Assembly: GCA_039583875.1 (NCBI GenBank) | Contig: CM077163.1 | Span: 106,773,213-106,837,212 of the forward strand | DNA from: Platanthera guangdongensis | Lineage: Eukaryota > Streptophyta > Magnoliopsida > Asparagales > Orchidaceae | Length of the DNA: 64,000 nucleotides | Reading direction: 5' to 3' | Shown here: positions 1-8,981 of the stretch, piece after piece | How positions within the stretch are numbered: position 1 is the first letter of the stretch | Layout of the letters: each line of letters opens with the position of its first letter | The notes under the pieces: model-generated | What the model saw: the letters and a program-made list of their open reading frames with translations, nothing else | Databases searched by the model: none | Told to the model about the DNA's origin: nothing | Made by a program: the position numbers and the translations under genes

Positions 1-185
1 CGCCTCCAAATCGCAGTGGGATGATGTGAACAGCTTCGACCCGTCGGGTAGCCGTATCTGTAATGTCTTGCCTGTGATCTTCTCCACGCCTCCCAACCCT
101 TGGATAAAGGTCTCCGACACAAACGAGTGTGAAGCACCCGTGTCGAAGAGAGTGTGTGCGGGCTTGCCGCAAATGAAGACGATGC
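1..185 (-). CDS. pol: Chromovirus-1 aspartic protease (exon 2, partial)
   Basis: On the minus strand this segment encodes the start of a retrotransposon aspartic protease, with the active-site motif LFDTGASHSF and the following VSETFIQ stretch. The protease would mature Gag and Pol inside the particle. No stop occurs in this frame. It lies directly downstream of the Gag exon (320-1481), separated by 134 bp that have GT and AG ends and behave like an intron: codon phase and the usual spacing between the Gag end and the LFD motif are restored only if these bases are removed. The rest of Pol lies off the left edge of the window. Confidence 0.8.
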
Positions 186-319
186 CTGAGATGGTAAACT
201 TACTTAGAATTTTGTTTCTGGTTTTCCTGCCTAGTCTTAAATAATTCAAGTTCATGAAACTACTTTTCTAGGAAGGAAAGAACTTAAGTAAAAAAAGAAA
301 ACTTTTTTTTTGGTCGTAC
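186..319 (-). other. Putative spliceosomal intron between Gag and protease
   Basis: Read on the minus strand, the junction is CAG|GTACGA at the 5' end and CCATCTCAG|GC at the 3' end, both good plant splice sites. The intron is AT-rich, with T-rich tracts and a CTAA branch-like motif about 20 nt before the AG. Read through, it gives about 22 unrelated residues and then a stop (TGA at 252-254), so unspliced RNA makes only Gag. Removing it joins the frames in phase and leaves 11 residues between the conserved V-T-G and L-F-D motifs, the spacing I expect for intronless relatives. Splicing is inferred from sequence only. Confidence 0.65.
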
Positions 320-1481
320 CTGTAATCACTTGCTCCGGGTTCCTGGGTTGAGCCAGGTCCAGTGCATAAATCTGATGTCCTTCCGGCCTACGGTCTCTAC
401 CCTGATGTCCGTGTCCTTGGCCACGTCCTCGGACTCCGTAATGTTGGGCCGGTGGGGTAATCTGCGGTGCTGGTGGAGGCATCCCTCTCACGGGACAGTT
501 TCTCTTGATGTGTCCCACCTGATGGCAGTGGTAGCATTCCGGCGGAGTGTAAGCCCCACCTCCCTGTCTCTGCACACCTCTCATCTGAATAGGCTGAGGG
601 GCCATCATTACCTGCCCCCTCGGCTCCTGCCTCACCTCCCGTCGAGGCTGATCCTCCACCTTTTGTACCTCTGGCGCACGACCTCGCCGCTGATCGTTCC
701 GGGCTCCCCGGCTCTGATCCTCCGTTGGCCGTTTTCGGCCTCTGGTGGTGAGCCAATCTACCTCTAACCTTTTTGCCATCTCCAGAATACGAGTGATAGG
801 CCCGTCCGAAACGAAAAGAAGTGCATCCCTCATGTCTTCCCGTAAACCTTTGTAGAACCTCTTGGTGTACGCTGCCTCATCTAGCCGGTAAGAGTCTGCA
901 AAACGGGCCAAATGGTTGAATTCTCGATGGTATTCCACCACCGTCCTGGAACCTTGCTTCAACTGCAAGAAGCGGTCCTCCAGCTCATCTCGGGCCGACT
1001 GCGGAACAAAGTGCTCCAACAGCATGGGCCTGAACTCCTCCCACGTCACCTCGGCAGCCTCCCTATCAACAAAGGTAGTCTCCAGAACTGTCTTCCACCA
1101 CCGCTTGGCATGGGACTCCAAGCAGGAAACAACCAGTGGTACCCTTTCTTCCCAGGGGCTCCGTATCCCTGTCAGCATCTCCTCCATGATGTCTAGCCAT
1201 TCCTATGTCCGAACTACCCCCTCTATCCCCAAGTAGGACGGGGGAGAGAGTCCTCGAAAGATGCTGAGCCAGTTGGCTCCCGGAATAGGTTGCGGAGTCG
1301 GGGCCTGTTGGTTCCTGAAGGCTTCCAGGATAGCCGTCAGAGTCTGTCCCATGTCAGACTGTAGGAACTGAGTGGGAACCGGCGGCGGTGCTGCAACTTC
1401 CGGAATCTGTGTAGGCAGTACTGGAGGCTGCGTCACAAAATTTATCGTCAGAAATCTTTCAACCTTAACTAAAATGGACAA
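320..1481 (-). pseudogene. gag: Chromovirus-1 Gag (one nonsense codon)
   Basis: Gag forms the virus-like particle and binds element RNA. The capsid-like region (about 770-1200) has the usual WWKT..W..F...F..F pattern and a D-E-L-E-D-R-F-L-Q-L-K-Q-G motif. A CCHC zinc knuckle follows at 495-536 (CYHCHQVGHIKRNC), with Arg/Gly/Gln-rich stretches on both sides. The frame is open apart from one TAG at 1203-1205 where the reading strongly suggests Gln (CAG to TAG), so this copy is probably dead. The start at 1481 is the first ATG after the leader. The tRNA-Met primer site is 120 bp upstream. The family looks like a Tekay/Del-type chromovirus, but the chromodomain is outside the window. Confidence 0.85.
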
Positions 1482-1601
1482 TTATATATGTGATCCCCAC
1501 ATGGGCACACCACTGCTTCCGCTGCTTAGTTTGTCCTCAAACTAAACTCGCGCGGGGGTGACCGAGGGGTTGTGGACTGGTACTTTAGGATCGAGGTTTG
1601 T
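1482..1601 (-). other. Chromovirus-1 untranslated leader
   Basis: This is the short leader between the primer binding site and the Gag ATG. It contains no ORF. A GACGCAG followed by CCTCC lies just inside Gag and resembles a 3' splice site, but I cannot pair it with a donor. Confidence 0.5.
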
Positions 1602-1613
1602 GCTCTGATACCA
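1602..1613 (-). other. Primer binding site (tRNA-iMet)
   Basis: On the minus strand the sequence is TGGTATCAGAGC, the standard plant initiator-Met tRNA primer site. It starts two bases after the LTR end (CTTACA AG TGG). This fixes the element's orientation and its 5' LTR boundary. Confidence 0.95.
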
Positions 1614-1615
1614 CT

Positions 1616-4490
1616 TGTAAGACCCCCCTTTTTTTTTCTTTTTTTTTAAAACCCCGGGGTCTTAGGCCCAGAACCGCCGCCTTGCGATGACACCTTCGCA
1701 CCCGGGAAGGTCGTCACTACAAGACGCCGATCCTGTCGGCCAAATCGATCGCAGCTGACATAAAAGTAGCAGTACAAGAGAAGACAAGTCCACATCATAT
1801 CACATATATATGAAAATCTCCACGAAGGGAGTGTCCACAGAATAATAAAGTTTACAGAAATAAAAGGGTTGAAGCCCGGTACATCCATATCCTCACTACA
1901 GATCCCTCATGCGGAAGCAAAACAAAACCACTACTAGAAGTCGAAACTCACGGTCCCAGCTGGCTGTACTCCTGAGCTAGACTGCCCTATCTCCAACTGC
2001 ACCGGTCTCCTGGGCTGCTCCTCCATACTCGGCTCCACGATCCCCTAATATGATGTGGTTCGAAAACCATTAGTCTAAAAGACTAAGCCCTATCGTCCCC
2101 CACCCCTTCCCCCATGCTCCTAGGCACCGAGCGGGGAGGAAGAAAGGAAGGACGTGAAAGAGGAGAGAAATCAAAAACAGGTGACAGGGGGACCTAGCTA
2201 GCAATTTTATAATCAGGTTATAATGATTAAAGTAAGAAAGGAATATAACCTTCACTTATGTGAATACACATAAGCCAAGGGATCTTCTACAAGGCTCCCA
2301 TCGTATAAAATGTCCCATACCACTTTATACGTTGGGGTGTCGGTTATCACAAGCAGAATATAAATATTGAAATAACCTTAATTTATAAACTTGCCCACAC
2401 AAGCTTATAGACCAAGGGGTCGTTTTGCAGGGCCTAATGTATAAGTGTCCCATACCACTTATACTTTAGGTGTCAGGGTTACATGAATCGTTGATGCTAT
2501 GACATGCAAGTGGGTATGATGGACATGCAAGTGCAACACACACACCCGACTCTGTGCACACAGACCTTTAGTTCCCCCTTTCGGAGCCGTTACCTCCCAG
2601 GATACCTCCGTAGTGGCAGACGGAAGCGGTGGGTTGGGCCTCGCCCACCTCAAAACCAGTAAAAGCACTACTGGTCTGACCTATCGTACGCCTCAACGCT
2701 TGGTGCACTAAGCGGACTACCGCGTACTGTTGCCGACAAGACCGCCGGACTTAAGTTTGGCGAAGTGTAAAACCACACTTGCCGAGTCATCGTATAGGCG
2801 TCGGTGCATCGACTAACCCATACCGAAGACCCACCACCTTAACTTTCTTTCCTTCCATGCACATGCAAATTTATCGTATCCGAACCGAGCTAAAGCTCCC
2901 CGGACCATCCCGTCCGTCACAAGTATCAACCGAGCCAAAGCTCGCCGGACCGAAACGTCCGTCTCTTATTCCAAACCTCATCCCTTTGAACACCGCGTGA
3001 TGGCGCCCCTTTGAACACCTCGGGACGACTTAACCATTTCCAATATTGTCCAACTAGTGAGTGCGGTGTGAAAACCTATTTACTATATTACTCTTTCGAT
3101 TTGTTCTTAAAGGTTTACGTTAACCCAGGACTGCCCCTGGTATTCCCTGTGAAGGGCTCTCAAGGGGCACTAGGAACTGTGTTGGGATTATGCCCAGCGT
3201 TCCCTTTCGCAAGGTACTTATTATTATTATTGGTTGATTTCCCTTACCCAATACCTTCTCATATTGCGATAGACTAATCCTAAGGTGGTTTAGACCTTTC
3301 ACTCTCGCGGGAACGACGATCTTTCGTCGAACTCGCGTACCTCTAACACACATCAACTCGATTCCCGCACTCCTTAAAACTTTCTCTGGTGACTCATCTA
3401 CTTTCATTCCAAACCATTCAGCTCGACTAACTCTACACTAATCCAACTCTGATCCTAATACAACTTTTCCCTATATTACTATTTGCAGACTAACCTATAC
3501 TAAGTGATGTTCGTGATAGGATGTCCTTCAAATTTTCATCCGAATGACCTAGAATTATTACCGGAGTCCTATCATGACCTAAATGATTTAATTTCAGAAT
3601 ATTATATTTTTCTCAATTAATCTCCTATTTAAATAAATTCTTACAAATGCCAATTATTGCCAAGTTGATCATGAAGTATCTTAAATTATGATCCCACTGA
3701 CCCAAGGAATTTTTCATAAGTTGTAGAATGGTAAAATAATACTGTCAGCCAAGTTTTATAATTTTCTCTTCAATTTTTTCTATTTATCTCCTAAATAATT
3801 CAAAATTCACATATTGGATATTTTTCAAAGGAGGTATAAGGAATTTATTTCCAAAAATTCTAAGAAATTTCCAGCAAGCTCATAATGTTAAAAGAGTGCC
3901 ACAAACAGAATTTCACTAATTTTCAAGTAACAATGGCTATAAAATTTTATTTCTAAATAATTTACCAAAATGCCATTATGAAGATTTAAAAATTTGTGGT
4001 TCATCCAAAAATGCTGAGAAAATTAATCAAGGCTATTTATACTCAGATATGTCATCAATAATTTTTTTCATAATTTTCTACTGAGTATTTGCAATAATTC
4101 TAAATTAAATGATATAAGGGCAAAAATGTAATTTCCACATTCCTCTTATCAATATTCCTCAAACAGAGACACAAAATTTTTTAGGAGTTAAACATGTCAT
4201 GATATTATTCTTGACAAAATTTGGGGAAATAACTAAGTGACAAACCTAATTTCAGCATTTATTCTTCAAAAGTCCTATTAATTCAATAATTCCAAATAAT
4301 GGGATTTTTTTGATTCCAAAAATCCCATTATTTCAATGAGGGGTAAAACTCATCCTAATAGGCCACTGAAATTAATTACATGAATTTAGCATGATCCAAA
4401 TGGGCCTAATACTCAAAATTTCAAAAATTACTATTGGCACCCCAAGCCTAAGCATGTTCCTCATTTGCATGTGGGATTACCCACCATACA
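1616..4490 (-). repeat. Chromovirus-1 5' LTR, downstream (R-U5) segment
   Basis: This is the 3' part of the element's own 5' LTR and ends in GTCTTACA next to the primer site. It is a near-copy, inverted, of 8982-11858. At 4490 the LTR is interrupted: the next bases belong to the palindromic SINE-like array, and the missing upstream LTR half reappears at 12071-14368. Compared with the complete opposite-strand LTR, 188 bp (equivalent to 8794-8981) are missing at the break. Small ORFs here are not conserved coding sequence. Confidence 0.85.
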
Positions 4491-4492
4491 TT

Positions 4493-4961
4493 GAGCTCAA
4501 TTGGTGATGGGGGAGTGGTGGAAAGCTCTCTTATCAAGGTCCTGGGTTCGAGACTCAGTGGAAACAACCTACCGTGCTGATAAACAGGCCGGAGAGTGGT
4601 TGGGGTGCATGGCCTGCAGGCTTGAATGTGATAGGCTGACTACCAGGAGTGGGCCCGGGTCTGGACTCTGGTAGGCCGGCGGTCCAGCGGGTTCCCATGG
4701 TATGGGCTTGGACCGTTACAGAAAGTGCACTTTTTGAAACGGCCTCCCCAGCCCACGGCTCGCAAGGACAGCCGCCGGCCTACCAGGGTCCAGACCCGGG
4801 CCCACCACTCGTAATCAGCCTTTCACATTCAAGCCTGCAGGCCATGCACCCCAACCACTCTCCGGCCTGTTTATCAGCACGGTAGGTTGTTGCCACTGAG
4901 TCTCGAACCCAGGACCTTGATAAGAGAGCTTTCCACCACTCCCTCATCACCAACTGAGTTG
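4493..4961 (-). repeat. Palindromic unit 1 (inverted relative to units 2-5)
   Basis: A full-length 469-bp unit. Its central spacer (TCCAGCGGG.. to ..GGACAG) reads in the opposite direction to the spacer of units 2, 3 and 5. The inner palindrome at the centre is slightly diverged (CCGTTACAGAAAG.. against ..CTTTTTGAAACGG). Confidence 0.8.
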
Positions 4962-5430
4962 CAGCTCAGTTGGTGATGAGGGAGTGGTGGAAAGCTCTCT
5001 TATAAAGGTCCTGGGTTCGAGACCCAGTGGCAACAACCTACCGTGCTGATAAACAGGCCGGAGAGTGGTTGGGGTGCATGGCCTGCAGGCTTGAATGTGA
5101 AAGGCTGACTACCAGTGGTGGGCCCGGGTCTGGACCCTGGTAGGCCGGCGGCTGTCCTTGCGAGCCGTGGGCTGGGGAGGCCGTTACAAAAAGTGCACTT
5201 TTTGTAACGGTCCAGGCCCATCCCATGGGAACCCGCTGGACCGCCGGCCTACCAGAGTCCAGACCCGGGCCCACTCCTGGTAGTCAGCCTATCACATTCA
5301 AGCCTGCAGGCCATGCACCCCAACCACTCTCCGGCCTGTTTATCAGCACGGTAGGTTGTTGCCACTGAGTCTCGAACCCAGGACCTTGATAAGAGAGCTT
5401 TCCACCACTCCCCCATCACCAATTGAGCTG
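4962..5430 (+). repeat. Palindromic unit 2
   Basis: A full-length 469-bp unit. The centre holds a perfect 30-bp palindrome at about 5183-5212: CCGTTACAAAAAGTG followed by its reverse complement. The tRNA-like heads lie at both ends and point inward. Confidence 0.8.
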
Positions 5431-5899
5431 CAGCTCAATTGGTGATGAGGGAGTGGTGGAAAGCTCTCTTATCAAGGTCCTGGGTTCGAGACCCAGTGGC
5501 AACAACCTACCGTGCTGATAAACAGGCAGGAGAGTGGTTGGGGTGCATGGCCTGCAGGCTTGAATGTGAAAGGCTGACTACCAGTGGTGGGCCCGGGTCT
5601 GGACCCTGGTAGGCCGGCGGCTGTCCTAGCGAGCCGTGGGCTGGGGAGGCCGTTACAAAAAGTGCACTTTTTGTAATGGTCCAGGCCCATCCCATGGGAA
5701 CCCGCTGGACCGCCGGCCTACCAGAGTCCAGACCCGGGCCCACTCCTGGTAGTCAGCCTATCACATTCAAGCCTGCAGGTCATGCACCCCAACCACTCTC
5801 CCGCCTGTTTATCAGCACGGTAGGTTGTTGCCACTGAGTCTCGAACCCAGGACCTTGATAAGAGAGCTTTCCACCACTCCCCCATCACCAATTGAGCTG
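5431..5899 (+). repeat. Palindromic unit 3
   Basis: A full-length 469-bp unit, nearly identical to unit 2 and in the same orientation. The central palindrome carries one change (GTAATGG). Confidence 0.8.
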
Positions 5900-6225
5900 C
5901 AGCTCAATTGGTGATGAGGGAGTGGAGGAAAGCTCTCTTATCAAGGTCCTGGGTTCGAGACCCAGTGGCAACAACCTACCGCGCTGATAAATTTTTTATA
6001 ATGGTCCAGACCCATCCCATGGGAAACCGCTGGCACCGCCGGCCTACTAGGGTCCAGACTCGGGCCCACCACTGGTAGTCAGCCTTTCACATTCAAGCCT
6101 GCAGGCCATGCACCCCAACCCCTCTCCGGCCTGTTTATCAGCGCGGTAGGTTGTTGCCACTGGGTCTCGAACCCAGGACCTTGATAAGAGAGCTTTCCTC
6201 CACTCCCTCATCACCAATTGAGCTG
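5900..6225 (+). repeat. Palindromic unit 4 (internal deletion)
   Basis: 326 bp. The left arm after the tRNA-like head and the left part of the centre are missing: GCGCTGATAAA runs straight into TTTTTTATAATGG. Both terminal heads remain. Confidence 0.75.
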
Positions 6226-6659
6226 CAGCTCAGTTGGTGATGAGGGAGTGGTGGAAAGCTCTCTTATCAAGGTCCTGGGTTCGAGACCCAGTGGCAACAA
6301 CGTACCGTGCTGATAAACAGGCCGGAGAGTGGTTGGGGTGCATGGCCTGCATGCTTGAATGTGAAAGGCTGACTACCAGTGGTGGGCCCGGGTCTGGACC
6401 CTGGTAGGCCGGCGACTGTCCTTGCGAGCCGTGGGCTGGGGAGGCCGTTACAAAAAGTGCACTTTTTTATAACGGTCCAGACTCATCCCATGGGAACCCG
6501 CTGGCACCGCCGACCTACCAGGGTCCAGACTCGGGCCCACCACTGGTAGTCAGCCTTTCACATTCAAGCCTGCAGGCCATGCACCCCAACCCCTCTCCGG
6601 CCTGTTTATCAGCGCGGTAGGTTGTTGCCACTGGGTCTCGAACCCAGGACCTTGATATA
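6226..6659 (+). repeat. Palindromic unit 5 (cut by LTR insertion)
   Basis: The same orientation as unit 2. It ends inside the right-hand tRNA-like head at CCTTGATA, where the plus-strand LTR begins. The remainder of the head is absent. The sequence on the far side of the LTR resumes at an earlier point of the unit, so the insertion site is not a simple split. Confidence 0.75.
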
Positions 6660-6919
6660 TGTGACCTCCCATTTCCAACTAGACTCCTAAGTGTGGTTAT
6701 TGGCCATGACTAGGTCATGACCAAACCCTAGGAAACCCAAGAAGACCAAGGAAACCTAAGAATGTGGGTGAGACCACTATGGTCTGCAAATAGTAAATTC
6801 CTGAACCTTTGTTTAAGATAACCATGGGGCTTCACCAAGACTTCAAGACCCCACCATGTTCTCATCAAACCATGGTAAGATCCATTAGATCAATAAGGAC
6901 CCATGGAGGGCAGTCAAAA

Positions 6920-7260
6920 GGGTTAAGTTGACCCAAGTCAACCCTAACCCTAAATGGGTCAAACCAACCTACTTAGGGTCAATTGACCATCCCCAAGCCA
7001 AGTGGACCGCACCCAAGCCCACCTAACCCTAGAGTGAGGTCAAAGGGTCACCTAGGACCCATTGGGGTCCACCCAAGAGGCTAAGTTGACCAAAGTCAAC
7101 TCTAGCCCTAAAGTAGTCAAGGTACCCTACTTAAGGGTCAAGTGACCTCCAAAGGGCCAATACAATCCTACCTAGGCCTTAGGGGAGGACAATGAGTCAC
7201 TAAGGATCCATTTGGGCCAACCTCAAAGACCAAATTGACCTAAGTCAACCATAGCATAGG
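6920..7260 (+). promoter_or_regulatory. TTGAC/GTCAA dyad cluster in LTR U3
   Basis: Repeated dyads such as AGTTGAC-N4-GTCAACT (7084-7101), GTTGAC-N4-GTCAAC (6927-6942) and the perfect palindrome GGTCAATTGACC (6977-6988). TTGACC/T is the core W box bound by WRKY factors in plants. The minus-strand sister LTR has the same cluster at about 13545-14110, with one extra repeat unit. The regulatory role is inferred. Confidence 0.5.
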
Positions 7261-7388
7261 TTTGGGTCAAGCTAGCCCAAATGGGCTAACTCAAGCTCAA
7301 GCCCAACTCACTTGGGCTAACCATATTTTGTTGGATGAAATAAACATGTGGGCTGCCAATATGAGATTTACCAGCCAACTTAGCGACT

Positions 7389-7389
<1 letters not shown>

Positions 7390-7431
<42 letters not shown>
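7390..7431. repeat. (GA)n microsatellite
   Basis: About 20 GA dinucleotides within the LTR. The sister LTR has the complementary CT tract at 13429-13458. Confidence 0.95.
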
Positions 7432-7432
<1 letters not shown>

Positions 7433-8154
7433 CTCAAAATTAAAGAATAATTTAGGAGAGAGAAAGGGGTATATTTAAGGGTGTTTAAGGGAAATGAGCC
7501 ACTTGGACCCATGCCATCAGCCCCCACATGGGCAGGCCGACCCTTGGGGACATGGAGAAGGAGCTGGATGGAGTGGGACCCACCCATGCATGCATGGTGA
7601 CAATAACAAAGAAATCCCTCCACCTTGCACTTAGGAATTATCACCCTCCCCTCCATACTTCATCCTCTCACTCTCTCCCTCTCCCATTTCAGTCTCACCA
7701 CTCTCAGAACAAGGAGAGCAGCAGCAGAGAGAGAGAGAAACCGAGCTTGGCCGTGAAAACCAAGGGAGAAGCGCCGCCACCGCCGCCATGGTTCCCCGCC
7801 GCTCCTCACGTCGCAAGGCCGCCGAGAAGGTCCTCCCTCACCTCTCTCTTCATGCTTATATCTTAGGAATACCTAGGTTAGGGTTCGGGATCGAATGAGC
7901 CCGAGCACAACCTTATTTTTTCCGCCATTAATGGCTTATTTGGAGCTCTCGGGTGAGGTGGCGCCGCCACCTTCGGCCGCCCTAGCCGCCGGCAGAAGCT
8001 TGCCCCCACCACCGTGAGAGGGGAGCTGATGATCGCCGGTGGTGGCACCGCCGGAGGCGGCCGGGAAAAGCCCCGTGAAACTCGGGCTGGCATGCAGGAG
8101 ATTTGGAGAAGATGAGCAGCTGCCGTCGGATTGCTTCAAGATCCGTGCCATGCA

Positions 8155-8167
8155 TATATATAAATCC
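8155..8167 (+). promoter_or_regulatory. LTR TATA box
   Basis: TATATATAAATCC follows the GC-rich stretch, at a position suitable for the LTR promoter. The sister LTR has the same sequence on the minus strand at about 12695-12710. Confidence 0.55.
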
Positions 8168-8793
8168 AGGATTATTTAAGTAAATGAATAGTGTCAATTA
8201 TGCCCCTTTTTCTAACAGACCTTTGCATGCCAATTTTAGGACCCTTACAGCCTTTTCCATAAACTGTTCTCAACATGAAAAGTGTAGGTCTTGGAGTCAC
8301 CTTTAATGTGATATGCTACACATAATTTTTGGTTGAGTGTACTGCCCTATAAGTCCATTTTCCTAGGGATGGTCCTAGAGTAGGGCAGAAACTAAAATGA
8401 GTGCCCTGCCCAAACCCTAAGTCCAAATGGGCTACAATTTTGGGCATATGGCTTACTTAGGAATATCTAGGACCTCCCCAAAAATGTAAATTTTTGGGGA
8501 ATATAATGCTATAGTTTTAGTCCAAATATGATAAATTAAATGTTGTTGATATTTGGAGCATACCAACTCCAAAATGCCCCAAAGTTTGGTGGCCTGCCCT
8601 TAGGGGTATATTATACCTATGGTAGAAATATTAGACAATTTAACCCTATGCATGTTGAGATATCTCACATGCAAGATCTAAAAATTAAATGGTCTTGGGT
8701 TGCAAATAGCACAAATGCAGAAATTTGAAAGGGATGCCCAAGCCCATCCAGAGGCCCAAATGACTTGAGATTTTGGTAAGTAACTGGTTTAGG

Positions 8794-8981
8794 GCATATT
8801 TAGGCCCTGCCCAAAAATTGGGATTTATTGTAATTAAAATTATGGTGAAATTACCAAATTACCCCTAGGTTTGTTTAGGTGATTCTTGGGTTAATTCAAC
8901 TCTAAAATGCCCCAAATTTTGGTGGCTTGTCCTTCAGGACATTATAAATATATGTTTTAAATTTCATCAAGTTTGGACCAA
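8794..8981 (+). repeat. LTR segment absent from the sister LTR; diverged internal duplication
   Basis: These 188 bp have no counterpart in the split minus-strand LTR. Part of it (about 8898-8945) is a diverged copy of 8567-8612: both read AACTC.AAAATGCCCCAAA then TTTGGTGGC. It therefore looks like an old internal tandem duplication with a period near 330 bp. Confidence 0.55.

Larger units (their letters stand above)
4491..6659. repeat. Array of about 469-bp palindromic tRNA-headed units
   Basis: There are five head-to-head units, with junctions at 4961/4962, 5430/5431, 5899/5900 and 6225/6226. Each junction is a perfect palindrome around CAATTGAGCTG|CAGCTCAATTG. Each unit is itself an inverted repeat with arms of roughly 200 bp. 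Every arm starts with a tRNA-like head: an A-box-like AGCTCAATTGG and, about 41 bp later, a canonical B box GGTTCGAGACC, followed by CAACAACC. These are the marks of a tRNA-derived SINE. The units are SINE-like inverted dimers in tandem. The ORFs that can be drawn here are mirror images of the repeat and not genes. Confidence 0.85.

Noticed and set aside
4649..5743. ORFs of 72-78 codons giving nearly the same peptide four times
   Set aside because: They are translations of the palindromic repeat in mirror positions on both strands, with no start context or protein family.
6938..6956. CCCTAACCCTAAA telomere-like motif
   Set aside because: Only two imperfect copies, part of a larger LTR tandem repeat; not an interstitial telomere.
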